NCBI RefSeq assembly: GCF_030815485.1 | Contig: NZ_JAUSWV010000002.1 | Location: 7,192,001-7,256,000, forward strand | Origin: Streptomyces rishiriensis | GTDB lineage: Bacteria; Actinomycetota; Actinomycetes; Streptomycetales; Streptomycetaceae | DNA: 64,000 nt | Reading direction: 5' to 3' | Part shown: positions 1 through 8,954 of the stretch, piece by piece | Position numbering within the stretch: position 1 is the first letter of the stretch | Layout of the letters: each line of letters opens with the position of its first letter | Translations under genes and position numbers: made by a program | The notes under the pieces: generated by a model | The model's database searches: none | Seen by the model: the letters and a program-made list of their open reading frames with translations, nothing else | What the model was told of the DNA's origin: nothing

Positions 1-16
1 GGGCTCTTCACGACAG

Positions 17-274
17 TCATGCGGTGCTCCTTGTCGTCGCGTCGTGTCTGGCGGTACGGAGCAGTTCCGCGCGTTCCTCCTCGCCGGTCCCGCCCCACAC
101 GCCCGAGGTCTGTCCGATCGCGAACGCGTAGGAGAGACACTCGGCACGCACCGTGCAGCGGGCGCAGACGCGTTTGGCCGCCGCGACGTCACGCAGGGCG
201 GGTCCGCTCGTGCCCACGGGGAAGAACAGCTCGGGGTCCTCGCCCACACAGGCGGCACTGCGCAACCACTCCAT
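17..274 (-). CDS. WhiB-family iron-sulfur transcriptional regulator
   Basis: An 85-residue protein from the chosen ATG at 274. It shows the WhiB layout: one Cys near the N-terminus (SAAC), then the CARC pair and a fourth Cys in RAEC, which together bind a 4Fe-4S cluster. The GVWGG turn follows, then a short basic tail. WhiB-like proteins act in the cytoplasm as redox-sensitive partners of the main sigma factor. The reading frame stays open to 346 and would overlap the end of the next gene upstream, but the conserved region begins at the ATG at 274, so that start is preferred; no strong RBS is visible there, so the start is uncertain. The exact WhiB subclass cannot be assigned from sequence alone. 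Confidence 0.85.
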   Translation of the reverse strand: MEWLRSAACVGEDPELFFPVGTSGPALRDVAAAKRVCARCTVRAECLSYAFAIGQTSGVWGGTGEEERAELLRTARHDATTRSTA

Positions 275-329
275 GCAGGCGCGGGTGCCCCGGTCACACC
301 ACCGCAAACAGCCGCATCCGCCTTCCGTC

Positions 330-1130
330 TCAGGCGGTGAGCACACTGTCCAGGAAGCGCGTCACGTCCGCGAACACCTCGCCGCGGTTCGTCTCGTGGA
401 ACACCTCGTGCCGGGCTCCCGGGTAGATCCGCTCGGTCGCCGCGCCGCCGCTCAGCCGCTCGACGCCGGTCCGGCTGCCGGGCAGCGGAACCAGCCGGTC
501 GTCGTCCCCGTGCAGCCACAGCAGAGGCAGCGTGCCGATGTCGCCGCCCTCGGTCACGGTCTCCAGGGTCCGTACGAACGCCTCCAGCGTCGGCCGCTTC
601 ATCGGCCCGTGCCAGACCAGTTCGTCCGCCGCGTAGGCCGCGCCCACCGCCGGGTCGCGGGAGAGGGCGGCCGGCGAGACGGGGACGGCGGGGATCTCCT
701 CGTGCGCCAGCAGCCGTCCGGGCAGCTCCCAGCCGCCGATCACCGGCCCCGACAGCACGAGCGCGGCGAGCGTGTCCCCGTACCGCTGGGCGTACCGGGC
801 CGCGATCAGGCCGCCCATGGAGTGTCCGATGACGACCAGGGGCAGGCGCGGGTGTGCGGCCCGGGCGAGTCGCGCCACGGCGTGCAGATCGGTGACCACG
901 TCCTCGAAGTCCTCGATCGCCACGCGTTCGCCCGCCGACCTGCCGTGCCCCATGTGGTCGGGGGCGAAGACGGCGGCGCCGTGCCCGGTGAGGACGTCGG
1001 CGAGTTCCCCGTAGCGGCCTGCGTGCTCGCCGTAGCCGTGCACCACCAGAGCGAGGCAGCGGGGCCGCGGAGGGGACCACCCGTGTACGGCGATCGCGCC
1101 GCGGGTCCCGCTCAGGACGTGTTCGGTCAT
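330..1130 (-). CDS. Alpha/beta hydrolase, monoacylglycerol lipase/lysophospholipase-like
   Basis: A 266-residue Hydrolase_4-type alpha/beta hydrolase. The nucleophile elbow GHSMGG places Ser at about residue 104; an acid in HGDDDRLVP and a His in GARHEVFHE near the C-terminus complete a plausible Ser-Asp-His triad. No signal peptide is seen, so it is probably cytoplasmic or membrane-associated. Family members hydrolyse monoacylglycerols or lysophospholipids; the actual substrate here is unknown. It is transcribed leftward, 55 nt from the WhiB gene, and is divergent from the thiolase gene at 1233. Confidence 0.85.
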   Translation of the reverse strand: MTEHVLSGTRGAIAVHGWSPPRPRCLALVVHGYGEHAGRYGELADVLTGHGAAVFAPDHMGHGRSAGERVAIEDFEDVVTDLHAVARLARAAHPRLPLVVIGHSMGGLIAARYAQRYGDTLAALVLSGPVIGGWELPGRLLAHEEIPAVPVSPAALSRDPAVGAAYAADELVWHGPMKRPTLEAFVRTLETVTEGGDIGTLPLLWLHGDDDRLVPLPGSRTGVERLSGGAATERIYPGARHEVFHETNRGEVFADVTRFLDSVLTA

Positions 1131-1205
1131 CGCTCCTCCTGCTGCGTCGGCGAAGGCGTCCGGGCATCTTCCCAGGGGATCGGACCGGGGACTATAGTCG
1201 AAAAC

Positions 1206-1216
1206 TAGCAGTGCTA
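1206..1216. promoter_or_regulatory. Candidate operator upstream of thiolase
   Basis: TAGCA-G-TGCTA is a perfect 5-bp inverted repeat around one central base, sitting in an A/T-rich patch just before the thiolase RBS (AAGGAG at about 1220). Its position fits a repressor site over the promoter or leader. Which regulator binds is not known; no regulator gene is adjacent. Confidence 0.35.
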
Positions 1217-1232
1217 ATCAAGGAGTCCTGAC

Positions 1233-2420
1233 GTGCGTCCCGTCCACTTCGCGGCCGCCCGCCGCACCCCCGTCGGCAGACTGCGCGGGGCCCTGTCCTC
1301 CGTACGGCCCGACGATCTCGCCGCGACCGTCATCCGAGGCCTGGTCGCCGAGGTGCCCGCGCTCGACCCGGCCCGTATCGACGACGTCTACTGGGGCGCC
1401 GCCAACCAGGCGGGCGAGGACAACCGCAACGTCGCCCGGATGGCCGCGCTGCTGGCCGGCCTGCCCGCGACCGTGCCCGGCGCCACCGTGAACCGGCTGT
1501 GCGCCTCCGGGCTCGAGGCCGTGACGACCGCGGCCCGCACGATCGCCGCGGGCGAGGCCGACATCGTGCTGGCCGGCGGCTCCGAGTCGATGAGCCGCGC
1601 CCCCTTCGTACTGGCCCGCCCCGACGAGGCCCTCCCGCACCGCGTCGAGACCGTCGACACCCGGCTCGGCTGGCGCCTGGTCAACCCCGCCATGGAGGAC
1701 CTGCACGGGATGCTGGCCATGGGGGAGACCGCCGAGGAGGTCGCCACCCGGTACGGCATCACCCGTGAACGCCAGGACGAGTTCGCCCTGCGCAGCCACC
1801 GACGGGCGGCGCTGGCCCGCAAGGACGGCCACTTCGACGACGAACTGCTGCCCGTGCGGCGCCCGGACGGCGTGGTCGTCGACGCCGACGAGGGCATCCG
1901 CGAGGACACCTCACCGGAGAAGCTCGCGAAGCTGAAGCCCGTGTTCCGCGAGGGCGGCACGGTCACCGCCGGCAACGCCTCACCCATGAACGACGGCGCC
2001 GCCGGGCTCCTCCTGGTCAGCGAGGAGGCGCTCAACGAACTGGGTCTCGAGTCGCTGGGCCGCTACGTCGCCGGCGCCTCCGCCGGTGTCCACCCCGACG
2101 TGATGGGCATCGGACCGGTTCCGGCCACCCGCAAGGCGCTGGCCCGGGCCGACTGGAGCGTCGACGACGTCCAGGAGGCCGAGTTCAACGAGGCGTTCGC
2201 CGCCCAGGTGCTCGCCTGCGTCGACCAGCTCGGCATCGACCCCGGCCTGGTCAATCCCAGCGGCGGCGCGATCGCGCTCGGCCACCCGCTGGGCTGCTCG
2301 GGCGCCCGCATCCTGACCACCCTCCTGCACCGGATGCGCCGCACGGGAGCGGAGCGCGGGCTGGCCACGATGTGCGTGGGCGTCGGACAGGGCAGCGCGG
2401 TACTGGTGGAGAGGCACTGA
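1233..2420 (+). CDS. Acetyl-CoA C-acyltransferase (thiolase)
   Basis: A 395-residue thiolase starting at GTG 1233 with an AAGGAG RBS about 10 nt upstream. The catalytic set is complete: Cys90 in NRLCASG (acyl acceptor), His351 in GHPLG and Cys381 in MCVGVGQG. The NPSGGAIALGHPLG loop and C-terminal signature are canonical. The reaction is thiolytic cleavage of a 3-oxoacyl-CoA (or the reverse condensation) in fatty-acid or aromatic catabolism. The sequence resembles the FadA/PcaF branch but I cannot choose between general acyl-CoA and beta-ketoadipyl-CoA specificity. It appears monocistronic or followed by the exporter gene at 2508. Confidence 0.9.
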   Translation: MRPVHFAAARRTPVGRLRGALSSVRPDDLAATVIRGLVAEVPALDPARIDDVYWGAANQAGEDNRNVARMAALLAGLPATVPGATVNRLCASGLEAVTTAARTIAAGEADIVLAGGSESMSRAPFVLARPDEALPHRVETVDTRLGWRLVNPAMEDLHGMLAMGETAEEVATRYGITRERQDEFALRSHRRAALARKDGHFDDELLPVRRPDGVVVDADEGIREDTSPEKLAKLKPVFREGGTVTAGNASPMNDGAAGLLLVSEEALNELGLESLGRYVAGASAGVHPDVMGIGPVPATRKALARADWSVDDVQEAEFNEAFAAQVLACVDQLGIDPGLVNPSGGAIALGHPLGCSGARILTTLLHRMRRTGAERGLATMCVGVGQGSAVLVERH

Positions 2421-2507
2421 ACGGCACCGGCGCCGGCGGCCGGGAACAACCACCAGGCGAGACGGGATCCGGGCCGTCCGGTGGGCGTGCGTAGCATCGG
2501 TCTCCGC

Positions 2508-3281
2508 ATGAACACGATGAATCTGTGGCACATCACCGGCTGGGAGTTCGCGGCGCTGGCTCTCGCGGCCCTGCTCGTCGGCTTCTCCAAGACCGCCGTC
2601 AGCGGGGCCAACACGGTCAGCCTCGCGATCTTCGCGGCGATCCTGCCCGCCCGTGCCTCCACGGGCGTCCTGCTGCCGATCCTGATCGCCGGCGACGTCC
2701 TCGCCGTCCTCACCTACCGGCGGCACGCCCACTGGCCCACGCTGTGGCGGCTGTTCCCGGCGGTCGCGGCCGGCGTGGTCGTCGGGACGGTGTTCCTGAT
2801 CCGGGCCGACGACGCGCTGGTGCGCACGTCGATCGGCGCGATCCTGTTGCTGATGGCGGGTGTCACGGTCCGGCGGCGCCGCACGGCCGACGCGGGCGAC
2901 GAACCCGACGCCGTGGTCACCCGGTCCGGCCGCCTCAAGGCCCGCTCCTACGGGGTCCTCGGCGGCTTCACCACCATGGTCGCCAACGCCGGCGGCCCGG
3001 TGATGTCGATGTACCTGCTCTCGGCCGGCTTCCGCAAACTCGGCTTCCTCGGCACCTCCGCGTTCTTCTTCCTGATCGTCAACGTCTCGAAGGTCCCGTT
3101 CAGCGCGGGCCTCGGACTCATCGACGCCGACTCGCTCCTCCTGGACGCGGCACTCGTCGTGTTCGTCGTCCCCGGCGCGCTGCTCGGCAGGTGGGCCGTG
3201 CCCCGTATCGACCAGCGGCTCTTCGAGCGGCTGGTGATCGCGGCGACCGTGGTGGGCGGCCTCCAGCTCCTGCTGCGCTAG
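2508..3281 (+). CDS. TauE/SafE-family sulfite/anion exporter-like membrane protein
   Basis: About 257 residues from ATG 2508, dominated by eight or so hydrophobic segments with short charged loops, including a cytoplasmic Arg-rich loop (VRRRRTADAG) in the middle. The family moves small anions such as sulfite or sulfonates, or organic acids, across the cytoplasmic membrane. The N-terminal GFSKTAVSG and later GGFTTMVANAGGP are the two half-family motifs of TauE proteins. An upstream GTG at 2481 and an ATG at 2517 are alternative starts; no strong RBS decides between them. Convergent with the efflux pump gene at 3306. Confidence 0.8.
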   Translation: MNTMNLWHITGWEFAALALAALLVGFSKTAVSGANTVSLAIFAAILPARASTGVLLPILIAGDVLAVLTYRRHAHWPTLWRLFPAVAAGVVVGTVFLIRADDALVRTSIGAILLLMAGVTVRRRRTADAGDEPDAVVTRSGRLKARSYGVLGGFTTMVANAGGPVMSMYLLSAGFRKLGFLGTSAFFFLIVNVSKVPFSAGLGLIDADSLLLDAALVVFVVPGALLGRWAVPRIDQRLFERLVIAATVVGGLQLLLR

Positions 3282-3305
3282 CGGTACGGCCCGGGCAGCC
3301 GGTCC

Positions 3306-5393
3306 TCAGGGCGCCGCGACGGCCGCCGGCTCCGGTGCGGGCCGGCGCCGGGCCAGACCCTCGTTGAGATCCTCGACCAGGAGCCGCTTGGCGATGGTGT
3401 CCACCGCCGCCCGCAGGTCCCCGCCCGCCGGGCGGCCGATGTCCCGGGCCACCCGCTCCTCCAGCCACTCGCCCCACGCACGGGTGATCACCCCGGCCTC
3501 GCGGGTGCCTGCCGCCGTGTGGGACAGCAGGGACCCGTGGCGGGTCAGATAGCCCTCGTCGACCATGCGGTCGAACACCGGCAGCAGCACCTCCGGCGGC
3601 AGCTGCCGACGGGCGGCGACGAGTCCGAGGCTCGTGTGGCCGACCATCCGGGTGAACAGCTCGACCTGCATCACCGCCCAGGCCCCGGCCACGTCGAGAC
3701 GGGTGTCGGAGCCCTCGACGATCCGGCGCGCGGTGTCCGCGTCGGTACCACCGATGATCTTCGCGACGGAGGCCTCCAGCACCCGTCGCGAGTCCGCGCC
3801 GGACGGCTGGCCGAACCCCTCTCCCATGTCGGTGGAGCTCAGCCGCGCGCTGTCGCGCAGCTCGACCTGCTTCAGGAACAGGGCGACGACGAAGCCGACG
3901 GCCGCGACCGGCACCGTCCACAGGAACACCGTCTGGATGGTGTCCGCGTAGGCGTGCACGATCGGGTCGGCGACGGCCGGGGGCAGCCGGTGCAGGCCCT
4001 CCGGGCTGGTCGCCGCCGCGGCGATGGTCGCCGAGTCGACGCTGCCCGCCGCCGCCGACGTCGCCGCCCCGATGCCCTCCTTCAGGTTCGGGGCGAGGGA
4101 GTTGGTGTACAGGGTGCCGAAGACGGCCGTGCCGAAGGAACTGCCGAGGGTGCGGAAGAAGGTGACCCCGGAGGTGGCGGTGCCCAGGTCGGCGTACTCG
4201 ACGGTGTTCTGCACGGCGATCGTCAGCACCTGCATGGACAGGCCGATGCCGGTGCCGAGCACGAACATGTACAGCGATTCCAGCCAGGCCCCCGTGCCGG
4301 GACCCATGAGGGACATCAGATAGAGGCCGGCGCCCATCACCACCGAGCCGACGATCGGGAACAGCCGGTACCGCCCGGTCTTGCTGACCACGTTGCCGCT
4401 GAAGACCGACGCGATGAGCAGACCGAGCACCATGGGCAGCGTGCGCACGCCCGAGACCGTGGCGGAGTCGCCGTCGACGTACTGGAGGTAGGTCGGCAGA
4501 TAGGTCAGCGCGCCGAGCATCGCGAAGCCCACGACGAAACTGAGGATCGAGCAGACGGAGAAGACCGGGTTGCCGAACAGCCGCATGGGAAGCATCGGTT
4601 GCCGCGCTCGCGTCTCGACCCGGCAGAACAGGGCGAGGGCGACGGCACCGCCCGCGAACAGGCCGATGATGACGCCCGAGTCCCATGCGTACTCGTTGCC
4701 GCCCCAGCTCGTCGCCAGGATCAGCGCGCTCGCGCCGACCGCGACCAGCGCGATCCCCAGGTAGTCGATGACCGGCCGGACGGCCGACTTCACCACCGGG
4801 ATGGTGCGGGCGGCCGCGAAGACGACGACGATCGCGATCGGCACGTTGACGTAGAACGCCCACCGCCAGGACAGATGGTCGGTGAACAGCCCGCCGAGGA
4901 GCGGTCCGATGACGGTGGCCACGCCGAACACGGCCCCGATGGCGCCCTGGTACTTGCCCCGCTCGCGCAGCGGGATGACGTCGGCGATCAGCGCCATCGC
5001 CGTCACCATCAGGCCGCCCGCGCCGACGCCCTGCATGGCCCGCCAGGCGATCAGCAGCGACATGTCGGTCGCCAGGCCGCACAGGAACGATCCCGTGATG
5101 AACACGATCGCCGAGACCTGGAAGACCACCTTGCGGCCGAACAGGTCACCGAACTTGCCGACCAGCACGGTCGCGACGGTCTCCGCGAGAAGGTACGCGG
5201 TGACCACCCACGACATGTGCGCGGCCCCGCCGAGGTCCGACACGATCGTCGGCAGCGCCGTGCCGACGATCGTCTGGTCCAGCGCCGCCAGCAGCATCCC
5301 CAGCACGATCGTCCCGAAGACGATGTTCCGTCGACGCGGGTCAAGGACGGGCGGCTGGGCTGCGGCCGGAGCGACTTCCTCGGTGACGGTCAC
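3306..5393 (-). CDS. MFS DHA2-family (EmrB/QacA) multidrug efflux transporter with C-terminal winged-helix-like extension
   Basis: A 695-residue transporter. Residues up to about 500 contain 14 hydrophobic segments with the DHA2 motif A (GDLFGRK) and motif C region (GPLLGGLF), plus LDQTIVGTALPTI in TM1, a hallmark of the family. Such pumps export drugs or secondary metabolites with proton exchange. Unusually long tail: residues about 520-695 are soluble, and a segment around residues 600-650 (LLPVFDRMVDEGYLTR, then an AWGEWL helix) looks like a winged-helix domain of the kind seen in MarR-like proteins. Transcribed leftward and independent of cobF. Confidence 0.9.
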   Translation of the reverse strand: MTVTEEVAPAAAQPPVLDPRRRNIVFGTIVLGMLLAALDQTIVGTALPTIVSDLGGAAHMSWVVTAYLLAETVATVLVGKFGDLFGRKVVFQVSAIVFITGSFLCGLATDMSLLIAWRAMQGVGAGGLMVTAMALIADVIPLRERGKYQGAIGAVFGVATVIGPLLGGLFTDHLSWRWAFYVNVPIAIVVVFAAARTIPVVKSAVRPVIDYLGIALVAVGASALILATSWGGNEYAWDSGVIIGLFAGGAVALALFCRVETRARQPMLPMRLFGNPVFSVCSILSFVVGFAMLGALTYLPTYLQYVDGDSATVSGVRTLPMVLGLLIASVFSGNVVSKTGRYRLFPIVGSVVMGAGLYLMSLMGPGTGAWLESLYMFVLGTGIGLSMQVLTIAVQNTVEYADLGTATSGVTFFRTLGSSFGTAVFGTLYTNSLAPNLKEGIGAATSAAAGSVDSATIAAAATSPEGLHRLPPAVADPIVHAYADTIQTVFLWTVPVAAVGFVVALFLKQVELRDSARLSSTDMGEGFGQPSGADSRRVLEASVAKIIGGTDADTARRIVEGSDTRLDVAGAWAVMQVELFTRMVGHTSLGLVAARRQLPPEVLLPVFDRMVDEGYLTRHGSLLSHTAAGTREAGVITRAWGEWLEERVARDIGRPAGGDLRAAVDTIAKRLLVEDLNEGLARRRPAPEPAAVAAP

Positions 5394-5453
5394 GAGGTCA
5401 CGTTCACACCGGCGCCCCCGCCGCGCACGCGGGGCCGGGCCGCCCGGGGGAGG

Positions 5454-6227
5454 CTACTCCCGGCCCGGGTCGCGGCGCAGCAGGTAGGTGTCCATGATCC
5501 AGCCCTTGCGGGCGCGCGCCTCGGCGCGCAGCCGCTCGATGCGGGGGCCGGCCTCGGCGATCGGACCGGAGACGAGGATCTCGTCCGGGGTGCCTATGTA
5601 GGCGCCCCAGTAGATGTCGACGTCCTGATCGGCGTACTGCCGGAAGGTCTGGTGGGCGTCCAGCATCACCACCACGTCGTCCACCCCCTCCGGGAAGCCC
5701 TCGGCGAGCCGCCGGCCCGTGGTGATCTGCACCGGACGCGCCACCCGGTTCAGACCCGTGCGGTGCCGGGCGACGAGCGCCGAGACGCTGCTGATGCCGG
5801 GCACCACGTCGTACTCGAAGGCCACCGCGCCCCGGGCCAGCACCTCCTGGAGGATGGCCAGCGTGCTGTCGTAGAGCGCGGGGTCGCCCCAGACCAGGAA
5901 CGCGCCGCTCTGGTCCTCGCCGAGTTCCTCGGTGATCAGGCGCTCGTAGATCCCGGCGCGGGCGCTGCGCCAGTCGCCGACGGCGGGGGAGTAGGCCGCG
6001 CCGCCGGCCCCGCGGTCCCGCTCCGGATCGCGGGCCTCGACCACCCGGTAGGCGCCCTCCGGCAGGTGCGTGTCGAGCATGTCGTGACGCAACCGCGTCA
6101 GGTCGCTCTTCACCTCGCCCTTGTCCAGGACGAAGAACACGTCCGTGCTGCGCAGCGCCCGGACCGCCTGGAGGGTCAGCTGGTCGGGGTCGCCCGCGCC
6201 GATACCGATGACATGAATCTTTCGCAC
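5454..6227 (-). CDS. cobF: Precorrin-6A synthase (deacetylating), CobF
   Basis: A 257-residue SAM-dependent tetrapyrrole methyltransferase. The N-terminus IGIGAGDPDQLTLQA is the glycine-rich SAM/corrin binding loop of the CbiF/CobF fold, and the SRAGIYERLI and VWGDPALYDSTL blocks match CobF rather than other corrin methylases. CobF methylates C1 and releases the C2 unit of precorrin-5 in the aerobic cobalamin pathway. No other cob gene is in the window, so the gene stands alone here, as is frequent for cobF in actinobacteria. Confidence 0.9.
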   Translation of the reverse strand: MRKIHVIGIGAGDPDQLTLQAVRALRSTDVFFVLDKGEVKSDLTRLRHDMLDTHLPEGAYRVVEARDPERDRGAGGAAYSPAVGDWRSARAGIYERLITEELGEDQSGAFLVWGDPALYDSTLAILQEVLARGAVAFEYDVVPGISSVSALVARHRTGLNRVARPVQITTGRRLAEGFPEGVDDVVVMLDAHQTFRQYADQDVDIYWGAYIGTPDEILVSGPIAEAGPRIERLRAEARARKGWIMDTYLLRRDPGRE

Positions 6228-6269
6228 GCCCCGAGTCTGCCGTACGCCACCGACAGTGACGGGGCCGGG

Positions 6270-6800
6270 TCAGCGCAGCCGGGGCGCCCGGGCCCGCGCG
6301 TCCACGGAGGCGCCGGTCCGCTCCACGGTGTCCGCCAGCTCGCGCGCCCAGCGGGCCAGAGCGGCGAGATCCATCCCGTACGGCCGGTCCTGTCCCGCGT
6401 CGGCCGCCCATTCCCGCACCGCCCCGGCGCCGCGCCGCAGCAGCCGCGCCCCGCCGGTGAGGTTGCCCCGCGCGGCGTGGGTCAGGCCCACCGCGAGCTG
6501 CGCGAGCCCGCGCCACAGGGCGCGCTCCGACTCGGGGCCCGACTTCCAGGCGTCCTCGAAGACCTCGTGCGCGTGGAACGGCTTCCCGGCGTCCAGCAGG
6601 GTCTGCGCCTCGACGACGGTCGCCTCCGGGGTGCGGACGACCCCCTCGGGCTGCCGCTCCACACCGGGCGTGCCGTACGGCAGGGGCCGACCGAGCCCGT
6701 CCCGGGGCCGGGCGTTGCGCGCCCGGCCCTCGCCGTCCCGGTCCCGGGGCCCGGCGGGCCGGCCGCCGCTCGTGCCTCCTGTGCTGTCCAAACGGTCCAT
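6270..6800 (-). CDS. DUF309 domain-containing protein
   Basis: A 176-residue protein. Residues 1-60 are low-complexity Gly/Arg/Pro-rich; residues about 65-130 carry the DUF309 core with FHAHEVFEDAWK followed by LWRGLAQLAVGLTHAARGN. The His/Glu pair of HAHEVFE is the invariant feature of the family. The function is unknown. It lies 42 nt upstream of cobF on the same strand and may be cotranscribed with it. The N-terminal low-complexity extension could mean the true start is further downstream. Confidence 0.75.
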   Translation of the reverse strand: MDRLDSTGGTSGGRPAGPRDRDGEGRARNARPRDGLGRPLPYGTPGVERQPEGVVRTPEATVVEAQTLLDAGKPFHAHEVFEDAWKSGPESERALWRGLAQLAVGLTHAARGNLTGGARLLRRGAGAVREWAADAGQDRPYGMDLAALARWARELADTVERTGASVDARARAPRLR

Positions 6801-6900
6801 ACGGCGATTGTCCCGCGCCCGGGCCCCCTACGGCGCACCGCCCGGTGTGGGGTAAAGTGCTGTTCGCGCGATCACACGGCGAACACCGTGCGAAGCGCAC

Positions 6901-6977
<77 letters not shown>

Positions 6978-6993
6978 GCTTCACGGCAGGTCG

Positions 6994-7024
6994 GAAGCCG
7001 CTTTCTCGATGAGAAGGCGGCTTC
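6994..7024 (+). terminator. Hairpin terminator after tRNA-Pro
   Basis: GAAGCCGC (6994-7001) pairs perfectly with GCGGCTTC (7017-7024) around a 15-nt loop, starting 17 nt after the tRNA CCA. The inner CTTTCTC/GAGAAGG segments can extend the stem. Confidence 0.7.
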
Positions 7025-7156
7025 GGTGCGTTCGGGGCGCCCTGCCGCTCCCATCGGCCGTCTCGCGGTCCGGAAACAGCCCTTGCCCTGAAGCGCACTT
7101 CAAGCGCAAGACTCCCGTTCGGGCCGGAGGACACCGGCCGAACGGGAGGATCCAGC

Positions 7157-8143
7157 ATGAGGTACCGCACCATAGGCACCGACCCGGCCACCCGTCGCGA
7201 GGTCAGTGTGCTCGCGCTCGGGGCGATGCTCTTCGGGTCGGTGACGGACGAGGAGACGTCCTTCGCGATCCTCGACCGGTACGTCGAGGCCGGCGGGAAC
7301 TTCGTCGACACGTCCGACAACTACGCCTTCTGGGTCGACGGCGGCCAGGGCGGCCAGAGCGAGGAACTGATCGGCCGGTGGCGGCGCAGCCGGGGCGTCG
7401 GCGACGAGATCGTCGTCGCGACCAAGCTGGGCGCCCGGCCGCTGGCGCCGGGCACCAGCTACACCGACAACGCGGAGGGGCTTTCCGCGAAGGTCGTCCG
7501 CGAGTCCGCCGAACGCAGCCGGGACAGGCTCGGCGTCGAGCGGCTGGACCTGCTCTACGCCCACATCGACGACCACGCCGTCCCGCAGCGCGAGACCGTC
7601 GAGGCCTTCGCGGAACTCGTCGCGGAGGGCACGGCCGGCCTGCTCGGGGTGAGCAACCAGGCCATGTGGCGGGTGGAGCGGGCCCGCGCCCTCGCCGCCG
7701 CGGCGGGAGTGCCCGGTTACGAGGTGCTCCAGTACCAGCACAGTCATCTGCGCCCGCGGTTCGACGTCCCCAGCGAACTCTTCCCGGACGGCAGCCTCGG
7801 GCACGCCGGCCCCGAACTCCTCGGCTACCTGCGGGCCGAGCCCGGCCTCACCCTGGTCGCCTACTCGCCGCTGCTCGCCGGCGCCTACACCCGGCGGGAC
7901 AAGCCCCTGCCGCCGGACTACGACCACCCGGGCACCCCGGCCCGGCTCGCCGTGCTGCGCGAGGTCGCCCGCGAGACCGGCGCGAGCGTCAACCAGGTCG
8001 TGCTGGCCTGGCAGTTGGGCGGGGAGGCGCCGATCGTGCCGCTGGCCGGGGCGTCTTCGGTGGCGCAACTGGAGGAGAACCTGGCCGCCGTCGACCTGGA
8101 GCTGACCGCGGACCAGCGCTCCCGGCTGGACGCCGCCCACTGA
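7157..8143 (+). CDS. Aldo/keto reductase
   Basis: A 328-residue AKR with a GGGAGGA RBS before ATG 7157. The catalytic tetrad is visible: Asp51 and Tyr56 (FVDTSDNY), Lys90 (ATKLGARP) and His136 (LLYAHIDD). The GVSN motif and the IVPLAGASS NADP-binding block are present. These TIM-barrel enzymes reduce aldehydes or ketones with NADPH; the ending (LTADQRSRLDAA) fits the sugar/voltage-gated-channel-beta-type AKRs common in Streptomyces. The substrate is unknown. It seems to form its own transcription unit. Confidence 0.9.
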   Translation: MRYRTIGTDPATRREVSVLALGAMLFGSVTDEETSFAILDRYVEAGGNFVDTSDNYAFWVDGGQGGQSEELIGRWRRSRGVGDEIVVATKLGARPLAPGTSYTDNAEGLSAKVVRESAERSRDRLGVERLDLLYAHIDDHAVPQRETVEAFAELVAEGTAGLLGVSNQAMWRVERARALAAAAGVPGYEVLQYQHSHLRPRFDVPSELFPDGSLGHAGPELLGYLRAEPGLTLVAYSPLLAGAYTRRDKPLPPDYDHPGTPARLAVLREVARETGASVNQVVLAWQLGGEAPIVPLAGASSVAQLEENLAAVDLELTADQRSRLDAAH

Positions 8144-8246
8144 CGAACGGGCGGCGAACGGGCGGCGACCGCGGGCCGGGCGGGCGCCGGTCGTGCGCCG
8201 TCCCGTTGGGCGACCCGGCGGTAACCGGGGAGGCTACGCTGGGATC

Positions 8247-8819
8247 ATGCCGTCCCCCCGCCGCACCGCCAGACAGGCCGACCTGCTGGAACGTCTCGTC
8301 GCGCTGCTGACGGCGGAGGGGTTCTCGGACCTCACCCTGGACGACCTCGCCGAGCGGCTGCGCTGCTCCAAGACGACCCTGTACCAGCTCGCCCGCAGCA
8401 AGCAGGGGCTGGTCGTGGAGGCGGTCAAGCACTACTTTCGCGGGGCCACCGAGGCGGTCGAGAAGCGGGTGGCGCAGACCGTCGACCCCTCGGACCGCGT
8501 CCGCGCGTACCTGACCGCCGTGGCCGAACAGCTGCGCCCGCTCTCGCGCCGGTTCCTCGACGACGTGGCGGACTTCCCGCCCGCCCGCGAGGTGTACGAG
8601 GCCAACACGCGGATGGCCGCGGAGCGGGTGCGCCGGCTGATCGCCGAGGGCGTCTCGGACGGCGCCTTCCGCGAGGTGAACACCGCCTTCGTCGGTGAGG
8701 TCGCCGCCGCGACCATGCGCCAGATCCAGCAGGGCGAGCTCAAGACCCGGACGGGGCTGACCGACGCGGAGGCCTACGAACAGCTCGCGTCGCTCATCGT
8801 GCACGCCGTCTCCTCCTGA
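8247..8819 (+). CDS. TetR-family transcriptional regulator
   Basis: About 190 residues from ATG 8247. Residues about 10-50 form the TetR helix-turn-helix (LLTAEGFSDLTLDDLAERL, then CSKTTLYQLARSKQGL); the rest is the helical ligand-binding domain. An upstream GTG at 8193 is open but the HTH spacing fits ATG 8247. It is immediately upstream of, and codirectional with, the acyl-CoA dehydrogenase/SDR pair, and probably represses them in response to an acyl-CoA-like ligand. A palindrome at 8888-8917 is a candidate target. Confidence 0.85.
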   Translation: MPSPRRTARQADLLERLVALLTAEGFSDLTLDDLAERLRCSKTTLYQLARSKQGLVVEAVKHYFRGATEAVEKRVAQTVDPSDRVRAYLTAVAEQLRPLSRRFLDDVADFPPAREVYEANTRMAAERVRRLIAEGVSDGAFREVNTAFVGEVAAATMRQIQQGELKTRTGLTDAEAYEQLASLIVHAVSS

Positions 8820-8887
8820 CGCGGACCCTTTTCCGGTCGCCGCCGGATGCCTCGGATGCCATGGACGGCCCCGCCGGCGTACTCTGG

Positions 8888-8917
8888 ATGATACTTTCGT
8901 ACGCACTCCAGTATCAT
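8888..8917. promoter_or_regulatory. Candidate TetR operator/promoter of acyl-CoA dehydrogenase
   Basis: ATGATAC (8888-8894) and GTATCAT (8911-8917) are perfect 7-bp inverted arms separated by 16 nt, in the 135-nt gap between the TetR gene and the acyl-CoA dehydrogenase. Additional GTAC motifs cluster in the spacer and just downstream (8898-8936). Position and symmetry suggest the site of the adjacent TetR regulator. Confidence 0.45.
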
Positions 8918-8954
8918 TCCCAGTACTCACCGGTACTCCTACGTGGAGGTCACC

